From Iodobacter sp. BJB302 (GTDB taxonomy: Bacteria; Pseudomonadota; Gammaproteobacteria; Burkholderiales; Chitinibacteraceae), in contig NZ_PDZG01000008.1 in the NCBI RefSeq assembly GCF_002735645.1, forward strand, positions 1-64,000: a DNA stretch of 64,000 nt, read 5' to 3'. This document shows, in pieces, positions 8,820-21,600 of the stretch. A model generated the notes under the pieces. That model worked only from the letters and a program-made list of their open reading frames with translations, ran no database searches and was not told the origin of the DNA. Within the stretch, counting starts at the first letter, position 1; each line of letters starts with the position of its first letter. The position numbers were made by a program, and so were the translations under genes.

Positions 8820-8991
8820 GGATTTTTGCGCCTGTGCCCAAGCAAGTTTCATTAATAGAGAATGGCATTTGCAGGGCGGGTGCAACCCGCTTACTTTTCA
8901 GCATGGCTCGCGCTTTGCACCCAATACGCGCTAACCAGATTTTTTTTCATTAGCAAACAGCGAAAAGCATAACAACCACGCTCTTTGCATA

Positions 8992-9221
8992 GGGCTTTTT
9001 AAAGTCCCCTTGAAACACGCCGGAGCGAGGAACAAGCGGGGCGGGGTTTCGGCCAGGGAGCGAGGAACGAGCCAATCCCGCCTGCCGCCGACTCGATTGT
9101 CCGCAGCGCAGGGGCTTTCGTGTTTCGTGGGGTCGCCTTCTTTGGCTTCGTTTCTTGGCGAAGCAAGAAAGGAAGGCCCCGCGGTGGCTAACCGCTCCAA
9201 AATCAACGTGCCGAAGGCACT
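8992..9221 (+). repeat. 227-bp interspersed repeat, copy A
   Basis: First of six copies of one intergenic family. It begins with a weak hairpin GGGCTTTTTAAAGTCCCC and ends with the hairpin GTGCCGAAGGCAC. In between it carries shared blocks CGAGGAACAAGCGGGGCGG, CGCCGACTCGATTGTCCGC and AAGAAAGGAAG. Similarity with copy F extends about 65 bp further upstream (TTAGCAAACAGCGAAAA). The rest of the gap 8820-9395 holds a short GC-rich dyad near 8875-8900 and the terminator at 9345. The open frames here are by-products of the repeat. Confidence 0.85.
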
Positions 9222-9344
9222 ATAAAAAGGTCTTTTTGACTTTGCTTAGTGCCCACGCGGGGTACAACCTACGCACTTTTCAACATTGCTCGCCACCTGC
9301 ACCAGCCTTACAGAAATAGCAGCAAACCCACACCATAAACGCGC

Positions 9345-9376
9345 AAAGGGGAGAGCCATGGCCCTCCCCTTTTTTC
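9345..9376. terminator. Terminator hairpin between convergent genes
   Basis: AAAGGGGAG / CTCCCCTTT stem (9345-9353 with 9364-9372) with an inner GCC/GGC pair, followed on the plus strand by a run of T. It sits between the rightward small-protein gene and the leftward gltD, and could serve either direction, best the plus strand. Confidence 0.65.
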
Positions 9377-9395
9377 TACTCATATCAGACGCTGA

Positions 9396-10814
<1,419 letters not shown>

Positions 10815-10874
10815 CTAAACCTCGGTATTTGAATCTGAGGGTAGTGAATAAGGGGCTTAGGAGTTGAGGGAGTC

Positions 10875-10929
10875 GGGAGTGGTGAGTCGGGAGTCGAATT
10901 CCTCTCCCAACTTTCTACTCACCACTCCC
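10875..10929. repeat. Inverted repeat between gltB and gltD
   Basis: Perfect 13-bp arms GGGAGTGGTGAGT (10875-10887) and ACTCACCACTCCC (10917-10929) enclose 29 bp, flanked by further GGGAGTCGGGAGT-like repeats. In the gltBD mRNA this would form a stable stem between the two cistrons and might set their ratio by processing or partial termination. A similar GGGAG-rich sequence is at 39061-39113, so it may belong to a dispersed repeat family. Confidence 0.6.
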
Positions 10930-10937
10930 CATCCTGA

Positions 10938-13900
10938 TCAATCTTTTAACAGATCATCCAACTTGGCAGCCTTTGGTTTCACCAGCCAGAAGTTATCCTG
11001 TGCTTCATCAAAATCGGCCAGAATATCAATGGCGCGGGTCGATCCGGTTAGCTTGGCGTGATCGCGTAATTTTCCGCGCAAGAAGGCCCGCACTGCACCA
11101 TACGATTCGCCATTAATCAGATTAATATCCACCAGCTCATTATTAATACGGTAAGCAAAACGCTCTTTAGGATCGTAAACCAGCGCAAAACCACCGGTCA
11201 TCCCCGCCCCAAAGTTGTAGCCTGTTTCGCCCAGCACAATCACACAACCACCGGTCATGTATTCGCAGCCGTGATCGCCAATGCCTTCCACAATGGCCGT
11301 CGCACCGGAGTTACGCACCGCAAAGCGCTCACCCGCCGTACCAGCAGCAAACAGCTCACCACCCGTTGCACCGTAAAGGCAGGTATTACCCACAATCACG
11401 CCAGCGTGCGATTCAAATTCTGAAGCTTTTGGCGGATAAACCACCAAGCGCCCGCCGCTCATGCCCTTACCGACGTAATCGTTGGCGTCGCCTTCCAGCT
11501 CTATCGTCAGGCCCCTGGCATTCCAAACGCCCAGAGATTGCCCGGCCGAGCCGTGCAATTTGATATGCAGGCATTCACTTGGCAAGCCATCTGCACCGTG
11601 TGCCTTGGCGATTTCGCCCGACAAACGCGCACCGATGGAGCGATGAATATTACGCACTGCGTATTCAAACTTTTGCGGCGTTTGGCTCTTAATACCGGCA
11701 ATGGCGTCTTTCACCATTTGTTCGGCCAACTCGCCCTTATCAAAGGACGGGTTGCGCTCTTCCACGCAGAAACGCGGTTGCGATTCTGGAATCGTGCCTT
11801 GGCTCAGCAGCACGCCCAGATTCAGACGCCCCTGGCGTTCAGTTGCGCCCGCTGCCAGCTCCAGCATTTCGCTGTGACCGATCAGATCGGATAACTGACG
11901 AACCCCAAGCGCCGCCATCCATTCACGGGTTTCTTGCGCGATAAAGGTAAAGTAATTCACCACCATTTCTGGCAGGCCAATAAAGTATTTAGAACGCAGC
12001 TTGATTTCCTGCGTCGCCACGCCGGTTGCGCAGTTATTCAGGTGGCAAATTCTTAAGAATTTGCAGCCCAGCGCCACCATCGGGCCTGTACCAAAACCAA
12101 AGCTTTCCGCGCCCATCATGGCGGCTTTCACCACATCCAGACCGGTCTTTAAGCCACCATCCGCCTGCATGCGCACGCGGCCACGCAAGCCATTGGCACG
12201 CAATACTTGCTGCGCTTCAGTGAGGCCCAGCTCAAATGGCGTACCAGCGTATTTCACTGACGCCAGAGGCGAGGCACCTGTACCGCCGTCGTAACCCGAA
12301 ATAGTGATCAGATCGGCATAAGCCTTGGCTACACCGGCAGCAATCGTGCCCACGCCGGGTTCTGCCACCAGTTTTACCGATACCAAGGCTTCCGGATTGA
12401 CCTGTTTCAAGTCAAAAATCAGCTGAGCCAAATCTTCAATCGAATAAATATCGTGATGCGGCGGCGGGGAAATCAAAGAAATTCCAGGCTTGGAGCATCG
12501 CAGCTTAGCAATCAGCGGGCTGACTTTATCCCCAGGCAACTGGCCGCCTTCACCCGGTTTTGCACCTTGCGCTACCTTGATCTGCAAGACTTCGGCATTC
12601 ACCAGATAATGCGGCGTCACGCCAAAACGGCCAGAAGCCACTTGCTTGATCTTGGACATTTTCACCGTGCCATAACGCGCCGGATCTTCACCGCCCTCGC
12701 CCGAGTTTGATCTGCCGCCCAGGCGGTTCATCCCCTCGGCCAAAGCTTCGTGCGCTTCCGGGCTGAGTGCGCCCAAGCTCATGCCTGCGGAATCAAAACG
12801 CTTCAGAATCGATTCAACGGATTCGACTTCATCAATCGAAATCGCCTTGGTGGCATCGAGCTTCAAGCCCATCAAATCGCGCAACATGGCAACAGGACGC
12901 TTGTTCACCAGATCGGCGTACTTGCGGTATTCCTTGTAATCACCGTTTTGCACGGCTTTTTGCAGCTGCATCACCACATCAGGGTTGTAAGCGTGGTATT
13001 CCTCGCCAAACACATACTTCAACAAACCACCCTGCGCGATGGGGCGCATGGTGTTGAACGCCAGCTTGTTCAGCTTGCCTTGGTCTTCCTGGAAGTCCGC
13101 AAAATTAGCGCCAGAAATCCGTGAAACCGTGCCGTTTAAGCAGAGCTCAACCACTTCTTCATTCACGCCAACCGCTTCAAACAGCTGTGAGCCACGATAA
13201 GAAGCAACGGTTGAAATGCCCATTTTGGAGAGAATCTTCAAGAGGCCCTTATTAATCCCCTTACGGAAATTATTGGCGGCTTTTTCTAGCGGCAAATCAA
13301 TCTGGCCGATTTCTACCAATTCTTTAATGGTTTGGTAAGCCAGATACGGGAATACCGCTGTAGCGCCATAGCCAATCAGGCAGGCAAAGTGATGCGGGTC
13401 GCGCGTGGTAGCCGTTTCAACAATGATATTACTCAGGCAACGCAGGCCTGAGTTAACCAGCTCATGGTGCACTGCGCCCACAGCAAACAGCGCTGGAATC
13501 GGCAAGCGGCCTTTTTGAATATTTTTATCGCTTAATACCACCACCACGGTTTTTTCATCGCGTACGCTGGCAAGTACATCAGCACGCAGCGCTTCAATCG
13601 CCGCTTTTAAAGTGGTTTGAGCCGGGTCGAACGTAATATCAAAGAAAGCCGGCTTGTAATCCGGATCGGTCATTGTAGTCAGCGCATCAAATTTATCTGA
13701 CGACAAGACCGGCGAGCGTACTTCTAAGCGGCTGGCGTTAAATTCTGTTTCTTTAAACAGATTACGCTCAGGGCCAAAACAGGTATTCAGCGACATCACG
13801 ATCGCTTCGCGGATCGGATCGATCGGCGGGTTGGTCACCTGGGCAAATTGCTGGCGCAAATAATCGTACGGCGAGCGCACTTTTTCGGATAACACCGCCA

Positions 13901-15371
13901 TGGGCGTGTCGTCACCCATCGAGCCGATGGCTTCCTGGCCGTCCGCTGCGAGTACGCGCAAGATTTGATCGCGCTCTTCAAAAGTCAGCTGAAATTGCTT
14001 CTGGTAGGTCAGCAACTGCTCACGGCTCATCGCTTCCAGCGGTGAGTTGTCTTCTGCCAGCTCTAAATGCTGGGCGTGTTTCTTTACCCAAGCGCGGTAA
14101 GGCTGGGCGGTTTTCAGGCGATTATCAATGGTTTCGGTATCGAGGAATTCACCATTACTTAAATCGACAGCCACAATCTGGCCCGGTTTAACACGGCCTT
14201 TCTTCACCACATCTTCGGGCTTATAGCCCCACACGCCAATCTCGGAAGCAATCGTCAGGTGGCGATCTTTGGTAATCACATAGCGCGCCGGGCGCAAGCC
14301 ATTGCGATCCAAGGCACAGCCCGCATAGCGGCCGTTGGTCCAGACGATACCGGCCGGGCCATCCCACGGCTCCATATGCATGGAGTTGTATTCGTAAAAT
14401 GCACGTAAGTCGCGGTCGTTGCTATCAACGTTTTGCCATGCAGGCGGCACCAGCATACGGAAAGCACGGAACACATCCATACCGCCCATCAGCAGACCTT
14501 CGAGCATATTGTCCATCGACATCGAATCAGAGCCATTGGTTTGAACAATCGGGCGCACCGTGTCCATATCCAGATGCTCACTATCCATAATCGCTTCACG
14601 GGCTTTGGCCCATAAACGATTGCCGTGCAGGGTATTAATTTCGCCGTTATGCGCCAGATAGCGGAAAGGCTGAGCCAGCTTCCACTGCGGCCAGGTATTG
14701 GTCGAAAAGCGCTGGTGATACACGGCAAGCGATGATTCAAAGCGCGGATCTTTCAAATCCAGATAAAATTCTGGCAAATTATCCGGTGTAACCAGGCCCT
14801 TATAAGACAGCACATGCGGGCTTAAGGTTGGCATATAGAAAGCAGCATCGTCAGTACAGGCTTTTTCTGCCACACGTCGTGCCTGATAAAGCTTTCTTTC
14901 AAAAACCTGGCTTGTCATCCCTGCTGGCGCGTTCACAAACAGCTGGCCAATGGTCGGCAGTGTTTGCAAGGCGTATTCGCCACAGGCTTCGATGTTAACC
15001 GGCACACTGCGTACACCAGCAACTGATAATCCCTGCTCCTCCATTGCGGCAAAGAGCTTTGTTAATGTTGCTTCAGCGCTATAGAACACAATCCCTACAG
15101 CGTATTCATCGGCCACCGTAAATTGATTTTCTGCGGCCACGGCGCGCAAAAAACTATCCGGTTTTCGAAACAGCAGACCACAGCCATCGCCTGATTTTCC
15201 ATCAGCGGCAACGGCTCCACGGTGTGTCAGACATGCAAGAGAGCTAATTGCGGTAGAAACCAGCCAATGCGATGGCTTGTCATCCATTTGAGCAATCAGG
15301 CCGAAGCCACAGCTATCTTGTTCGAACGTCGGGCTATACAAAGTGCCCTTTAACCAGCCTTGTCGATCCAT
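10938..15371 (-). CDS. gltB: Glutamate synthase (NADPH) large subunit
   Basis: GltB carries out glutamine hydrolysis and FMN-dependent synthesis of glutamate; ammonia is channelled between the sites. From ATG 15371 it has 1,477 residues. Cys21 in QDSCGFGL is the amidotransferase nucleophile that becomes the N-terminus after propeptide removal, and it supports this start; AAGGG precedes the ATG. Domains in order are class II amidotransferase (about 21-430), central domain, FMN-binding synthase domain (about 820-1190, with [13 protein letters not shown] and the 3Fe-4S cysteines [12 protein letters not shown]) and the C-terminal GxGxG beta-helix. It is upstream of gltD in the operon and divergent from the secretion operon. 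Confidence 0.97.
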   Translation of the reverse strand: MDRQGWLKGTLYSPTFEQDSCGFGLIAQMDDKPSHWLVSTAISSLACLTHRGAVAADGKSGDGCGLLFRKPDSFLRAVAAENQFTVADEYAVGIVFYSAEATLTKLFAAMEEQGLSVAGVRSVPVNIEACGEYALQTLPTIGQLFVNAPAGMTSQVFERKLYQARRVAEKACTDDAAFYMPTLSPHVLSYKGLVTPDNLPEFYLDLKDPRFESSLAVYHQRFSTNTWPQWKLAQPFRYLAHNGEINTLHGNRLWAKAREAIMDSEHLDMDTVRPIVQTNGSDSMSMDNMLEGLLMGGMDVFRAFRMLVPPAWQNVDSNDRDLRAFYEYNSMHMEPWDGPAGIVWTNGRYAGCALDRNGLRPARYVITKDRHLTIASEIGVWGYKPEDVVKKGRVKPGQIVAVDLSNGEFLDTETIDNRLKTAQPYRAWVKKHAQHLELAEDNSPLEAMSREQLLTYQKQFQLTFEERDQILRVLAADGQEAIGSMGDDTPMAVLSEKVRSPYDYLRQQFAQVTNPPIDPIREAIVMSLNTCFGPERNLFKETEFNASRLEVRSPVLSSDKFDALTTMTDPDYKPAFFDITFDPAQTTLKAAIEALRADVLASVRDEKTVVVVLSDKNIQKGRLPIPALFAVGAVHHELVNSGLRCLSNIIVETATTRDPHHFACLIGYGATAVFPYLAYQTIKELVEIGQIDLPLEKAANNFRKGINKGLLKILSKMGISTVASYRGSQLFEAVGVNEEVVELCLNGTVSRISGANFADFQEDQGKLNKLAFNTMRPIAQGGLLKYVFGEEYHAYNPDVVMQLQKAVQNGDYKEYRKYADLVNKRPVAMLRDLMGLKLDATKAISIDEVESVESILKRFDSAGMSLGALSPEAHEALAEGMNRLGGRSNSGEGGEDPARYGTVKMSKIKQVASGRFGVTPHYLVNAEVLQIKVAQGAKPGEGGQLPGDKVSPLIAKLRCSKPGISLISPPPHHDIYSIEDLAQLIFDLKQVNPEALVSVKLVAEPGVGTIAAGVAKAYADLITISGYDGGTGASPLASVKYAGTPFELGLTEAQQVLRANGLRGRVRMQADGGLKTGLDVVKAAMMGAESFGFGTGPMVALGCKFLRICHLNNCATGVATQEIKLRSKYFIGLPEMVVNYFTFIAQETREWMAALGVRQLSDLIGHSEMLELAAGATERQGRLNLGVLLSQGTIPESQPRFCVEERNPSFDKGELAEQMVKDAIAGIKSQTPQKFEYAVRNIHRSIGARLSGEIAKAHGADGLPSECLHIKLHGSAGQSLGVWNARGLTIELEGDANDYVGKGMSGGRLVVYPPKASEFESHAGVIVGNTCLYGATGGELFAAGTAGERFAVRNSGATAIVEGIGDHGCEYMTGGCVIVLGETGYNFGAGMTGGFALVYDPKERFAYRINNELVDINLINGESYGAVRAFLRGKLRDHAKLTGSTRAIDILADFDEAQDNFWLVKPKAAKLDDLLKD

Positions 15372-15557
15372 CACAAAACCCTTAGGGGAAGCAGAAATTT
15401 TCGGCGAAATGGCCTTGATTCTATATGCCAAACCCAAAAGGGAGCAATGTTTTCAAGCAGGAAATCCCTTATATGCACACATTAAAAAAATAAGGGTTTT
15501 TACTTAGCATTGTTACTGACAAATTACAAAAGACAATAAAAAGCATAAAGAAAGAAA

Positions 15558-15574
15558 AAACAGTAATACTGTTT
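15558..15574. promoter_or_regulatory. Palindrome in the gltB / exoprotein intergenic region
   Basis: AAACAGT-AAT-ACTGTTT is a perfect 7-bp inverted repeat about 86 bp upstream of the exoprotein ATG, in the divergent promoter region 15372-15659. It is a candidate operator; the regulator is unknown. Confidence 0.35.
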
Positions 15575-15659
15575 GTGACTTCATCAGATGCCACTGGTAA
15601 AAGGCATATCACAAACTAGAATTAAGCGATTACATTTCCCCGTGACAGCGGAGGCTAAA

Positions 15660-18600
15660 ATGAAGCCGCAATTTCCTTTACGCCCCTTAGTGCTCGCAAT
15701 TGCAAGCGCCTTACCGCTGCTGATGGGTGCGCCGGCCTTCGCTAATCCTGAGAATGCAAAAATCATCCATGGAACGGCAGATATTCAGCAGGTGGGCAAA
15801 ATGCTCACCATTAAGAACACGCCCAACGCGATTATCGAGTGGCAGAAATTCAATATCGCCAAAGACGAGGCCACCCGATTCCAGCAGGAATCCGTCAAAA
15901 GCATCGTGCTGAATCGCGTCAGCGGCATCGATCCATCACAAATTCTGGGCCAGCTCAGCTCAAATGGCCGCGTTTTTCTAATTAACCGCAACGGCCTCCT
16001 AGTCGGCAAGGACGCCCGAATTGATACCGCTGGCTTTGTGGCTTCCACGCTCGATATTAAAAATGATGACTTTCTTAACGGGCGTTATCGCTTTGATGGC
16101 ACTGGCGGGAAAATAGCCGTTGAAGGGATGATACGCAGCCAGGATGGCGATGTTTTTCTAATCTCCCCCGATATTAAAAACAGCGGCCTTATCGAGGCCA
16201 ATAACGGTAATGTGGTACTGGGCGCTGGTAAATCAGTTGAGATTGTTAGCCTCAGCCTGGAAGGCATGCGCTTTACCTTACAAGCCCCAAGCGATAGTGT
16301 AATTAATCTGGGGCAGATCAAGGGCGATGCCGTTGGCCTGTTTGCAGGTACCTTAAAACACAGCGGAGATATCCGTGCGGTTCGCGCCGAACAAGTGGGC
16401 GGCAAGGTTTTACTTCGCGCCAGCGATAAAATAGAAACCAGCTCCGCCAGCCGCATTGATACCAGTGGCGCAGTGGCCGGGCAAATTACACTCGACGCTG
16501 GGCCGGCAGGCACTCTGCTTGCCAGCGGCCAGATCAGCGCAACAGGGCTGAAGGGCGGAGAGGTGCAGCTGCTTGGCAGACATGTAGGCGTGTTTGACCA
16601 CGCAAACATTGACGCCAGCGGGCAGCAGGCAGGCGGCAGTATTTTAGTGGGCGGAGATTACCAGGGTAAAAATAATCTCATCCCCAACTCAGAAGCCAGC
16701 TACACCAGTGCAGACAGCACATTACGTGCCGATGCCCTTGCAGATGGGGATGGCGGCAAAGTCATCGTTTGGGCAGACAAAACAACCCGGGTTAACGGCC
16801 GGATCAGCGCTAAAGGCGGCGCTTTGGGCGGAGATGGCGGGCTGATTGAAACCTCAGGAAAAGAATATTTAGATTTCAAAGCCAAAGCAGATACCTCTGC
16901 ACCTAAGGGAAAAGCCGGAACACTACTGCTGGACCCCAACAATATCACCATCGCCACAACCGGCACGCCCATTACCAGTAGCGATGCGCTGGGCGTGTTT
17001 GACAATAGCGCAGAGCAAAACAGCAGCTATGTTTTAACCGGTGATATTGATAATGCACTCGCTAATAATAATGTAACGGTAAAATCAAGCGGCACCATAT
17101 CCCTTGCCACCTCATATACCTACAATTCAAACCGTTCATTAACACTGGATGCAAGTAATGCTTATCCGGAAAGCATCGGCATTACCACAACCACTGCTTC
17201 ACAGCCTGCAATATATAACGCCATTACAAATAATGGATCAGGCGATATTATTTTAAAAACAGCACAAAAAGCAATTGAAGTGGGAGCCATTACAACAAAT
17301 GGCAATATAAGTCTTGAGGCATTAAGTCTTACTTTAAACGGCACGATTACCAGTGGCAGTAATAAAAAAATATCAATTAAAGCATTAGGTGCAATAGAGT
17401 TTGATGATGGAACAGATACCAGCAAAATGCAGCTGAATAGTGCAGCACTTGCTAAGCTGAGCACCAGCAACTTGGAGTTTAAAACAGATGATACGGTTGC
17501 AATCAATCAAGCCATCGATCGCACAGGCAAAAATTTAAGCATCTATGGCAAAACAGGAATAAGCCAGTCTTCATCACACTCTGGCACCAATTACATTACA
17601 GCCAGCCATTTAAGCGTATCCACTCTCAGCCCAGCCTCTTCCGGCTCTGCTTATATTATTGATTTAGGAAAAGCAGCGAATCGGATTGATCAATTCAGCA
17701 GCAAAAGTGAAGGCCCGGTCTATTTAAAAAATGATAAACCAATAGAAATAGTGGCCCACCCGGAGCTGACCAGCAGCAGCAAAATGGGCAACCAAAGCTG
17801 GATTGAAAACAATGGCAATATCAGCCAGTCAGCAGCCATTACCCTTTCAACCAACGCTAACACTCCATCGCTTTCACTTTACACAAGCAGTGGCAATATC
17901 AATTTAGATAACAGCAATAACAGCATTGCTAGGCTAACTGCCAAAACGGCCTCAAGCGGGGCAGGTATTACACTTAAAAACAATACTGATTTAACGCTTA
18001 TTACAGACAGCAGTACCGGCCGCAGCAGTGGCGACAGCACAAGTAATATCTCTAACTTAAAAGGCGTGAGTACTAATAATGGTGCAATTTCAATTGAAAA
18101 TTCCGGATCAGTTACTTTTTCAGGCATAGAAGTAAATGCCGGCACCGCAAATGCCAGGATCATCACCACGGCAGCCAATAAATCAATCACCATTCCTACA
18201 TCCAGCTTAAGTGGTGACAAAAAAATAACTGCGGGAAATATAACCCTGCAAGCAGATCATATTAATCTTACCGACAATACAGAAGTAACCGTCTATGGCA
18301 GCCTGGCCGCCAGCGGTGGCACCGTCACTTTGCTGCCCGTTACATCCGGCACATCATTACAAATAGGTGGCACCAGCCGCAGTGGTTTTGGTATCACTCA
18401 GAATGAATTTCAAAATATCACGGCCAATACCATCAAGATAGGCAGTACCTCATATCAGATGGGGGCAGTTGATATAGCAAGCCTCGATTTACTCACATCC
18501 AGCCCGAATACAGTATTAGAAATATATTCAATGAGCAGCATTAATCAAAGCGGCCGCATAAAAGCCAGAGGCTTAATGGCCAAAGGATCCAGCATCACCC

Positions 18601-21600
18601 TGAATAATACGGGTAATGTATTTAACGATGGTATTTCACTGAATGCAAGCAGCGATATTAATATCGATTACTCCGGCATACTTAATCTTGGGTTTGTAGG
18701 ATATACGGATGGATTAGTCAGCAGTAATGATATAAATGCAAGCTCCAGCGGTAATATTGTTATCAACAAAAACATTTCCGCCAAAAATTTAACCCTGAAT
18801 ACAACAGGGGGCAGTATCAGCCAAAGCGGCGGCATTATTACAGCAAACAAAATAACAGCCACATCAGCAAATGCAATCAGCTTTGGGCAGGATAATAAAA
18901 CAGACACCCTGAGCGCCAGTAATAATTCGGGCGATATTTCAATTAAAAACAGTAAAACGCTTACCGTAAGCAGCCTGAAGGGCAACGGAAACATTGATTT
19001 GAACAATGTGGGTGATTTACTCATTAATGGGGAATTATCGACAATAAGTGCCGGCACAATCAATCTGAAAGCGGCAAACTTAAGCGAGGGAAGCAGCGGC
19101 AGCGTTACAGCAGCCAGCTTAAATATCACAGCAACGGGCGCAGTTTCACTTGATAAAACGAATCAAATCAGTAAAGCCACCATAAGTGGCAGCAGTCTTA
19201 ATTTAAATAATAATCAGGCTCTCACGCTTGGGGTAGTCAATACAGGCTCTGGTGACGTAAAAGTCAGCAATGCAGGCAGTATTTTACTGAATGACACCTT
19301 AACAGCAAACACTGCGAATATAAGCAGCGATAATAATATTGATACCAGCAATACAATTAACGTGAGCGCAGCCATATTCAACACCACAAATAAATTCAGC
19401 CACAGTGGAAAAATAAACAGCAGCACCAGCACTATTACAGCAGGGAATATTGAATTAAATGGAATAACAAACGCAGATACTGCAACATTGAATGCCAGCA
19501 AAGGAAATTTAATTTTAGGCGGAATAATCAACAGTAAAACCAGCACAATCAGCGCTACTGCAGGCAGCATCAGTGAGCTGAGCGGTGGAGTTATAAACAG
19601 CAATAAATTAAATGCCACGGCAGCAACAGGTATTACTCTTGACAAAAACAATACAATTGACAGCGCAGGGATAAAAACCAGCCAGGGGAACATTAGCCTT
19701 AATAATGGCAAGAGACTGTCTTTAGAAGAATCGGCTGGCGGGCAATTTAAAATGATTAATTCTGAAGAATTAGTCTTAAAAGGTAATTTAAACGCCAGCC
19801 AGATAGATATAACAGCAAAAAGTATGAGCGACAGCGCGGCAGCAACACTGATAGGCAATGCCAAAATCAGCAGCACAGGTGATATTGTACTTAATAATTC
19901 CACGCATACTTTAGGTACTTTTGCTGCATCAACAAGCGGGGATTTATTATTAAAAAATAAAGGTACACTTTCTCTTTTAGAGATAAAAGCCAGAGGGATA
20001 AATATTAGTAATGATGGAAAATTAAATGCGGATGGCAGCTTTAGCAGCACGGACATCAGCCAGCTGCAATCAGGCACAGGGATTAGTATTAATAATGCGG
20101 TTACGGGTAAAAATATAAATATAAAAACAGATCAGTTTAATATGGGTTCGCAGGGCAAAATAGATACTACTGATTTTATTTATACACCAATGACAGCAGA
20201 CAGTATAAAAGTGAGCTTGGGTGGCAGCACAAAAACCAATACAGGTGTTGAACTGTTGCAAAGTGATTTTGACAGAATAAAAGCCAGCAAAATCATCATT
20301 GGCGATACAAAGGGAAATAAAGTAGGCGACACTCAAATTAAAGGATTTAACACAGGCAGTGCTGATTTATTTATTAATAGCAGCGGAGCTCTCAGCCAGA
20401 GCAGTGGTGGCAAACTGATCAGCAAAACGCTGAATGTTCAGGCGGCAAGCATAAAACTGACTGAAGAAAATACTGTTGATCAGTTTATACCCGTCAGTAA
20501 TGGGGATATTTTCTTTTCAAACAGCACAACGCTTGCCCTTGGCGCAATAAAAACAGCGGGGTTACTGGCGATTAGTGCCAAAGGCAATATTGGCATAAAT
20601 GAGCAAATTTCCGCTCAATCTGTCGCCTTTAATGCAAGTGGCAATGTAAGCGAAATTTCAAATGGCACTATAAATACTGAACAATTAGCGATTAATGCTG
20701 ATAGTGGTATAAAACTTGAAAACAGCAACAAAATAAGCCAGACCATTTTAACCAGCCAGACTGGAGACATCTCGCTGAATAACAATAGCGCTTTATTTTT
20801 AAGTGATGTAATTGCCAACCAGCTAAAAATAAAAAACAGTGAGGTTCTGCTTATTGGAGGGACACTCAACGCTAATAAATCAGATATCAGTGGCAGCTCT
20901 GTCAGTGACAATAGCAAGGCCCAGCTAATGGGCGATGTCGTCTTAAAATCAGCAGGTGACATTATTCTAAATAATGCCACTCATAATATAAATAAAATAT
21001 CTGCTTCAGCAGCAGGTGTTTTCTCATTAAAAAACAAGACAGATCTTTCACTGCAGGATATCAGTACAAAAAACCTGCAAATAAGCAGCGAGGGTAAAAT
21101 ATCAGTCGATGGTGTATTAAACAATACTGAACTGGCCAAATTACAAGCCTTTGGCGGAATAAAAATTAACAATAAAATAAACAGTAAAAATATAAATTTT
21201 ATTGCAGACAATCTGGCAATGGGATCGCAGGCACTGATAGAAGGAAGTGAGTTTTTTTACACCCCGCTAAGTAATAATAATGTCAAAGTTTTTTTAGGAG
21301 GTAATAGTCAGTCAGATACCGGCTTTGTTTTAAACAACAGCGATTTAAGCCGCATTAAATCTGCCAGTATTATTGTTGGGGATGCTAAAGGTAATAAAAC
21401 GGGTGATGTTTTGATTAGTGGATTTTCGATTGGGGATGGAAGTTTAACTTTAAATAGCACAGGTGATATTCGCCAGACAGCGGGAGGCGTTATTAATGCA
21501 AGAAGCCTTAATGCGCAATCTGCCAGCATCAACCTTGGGGAAGCCAATACCGTTGATATTTTTTCCCCCACCAGTAGTGGCGATATTGTTTTTGCAAATA

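Noticed and set aside
8931-9225. Short open frames in both strands of the 227-bp repeat (also at 28260, 33389, 35373, 41142)
   Set aside because: The same peptide bits recur in different frames and orientations in each copy (for example ETPPRLFLAPACFKG), showing that the DNA repeat, not a protein, is conserved.
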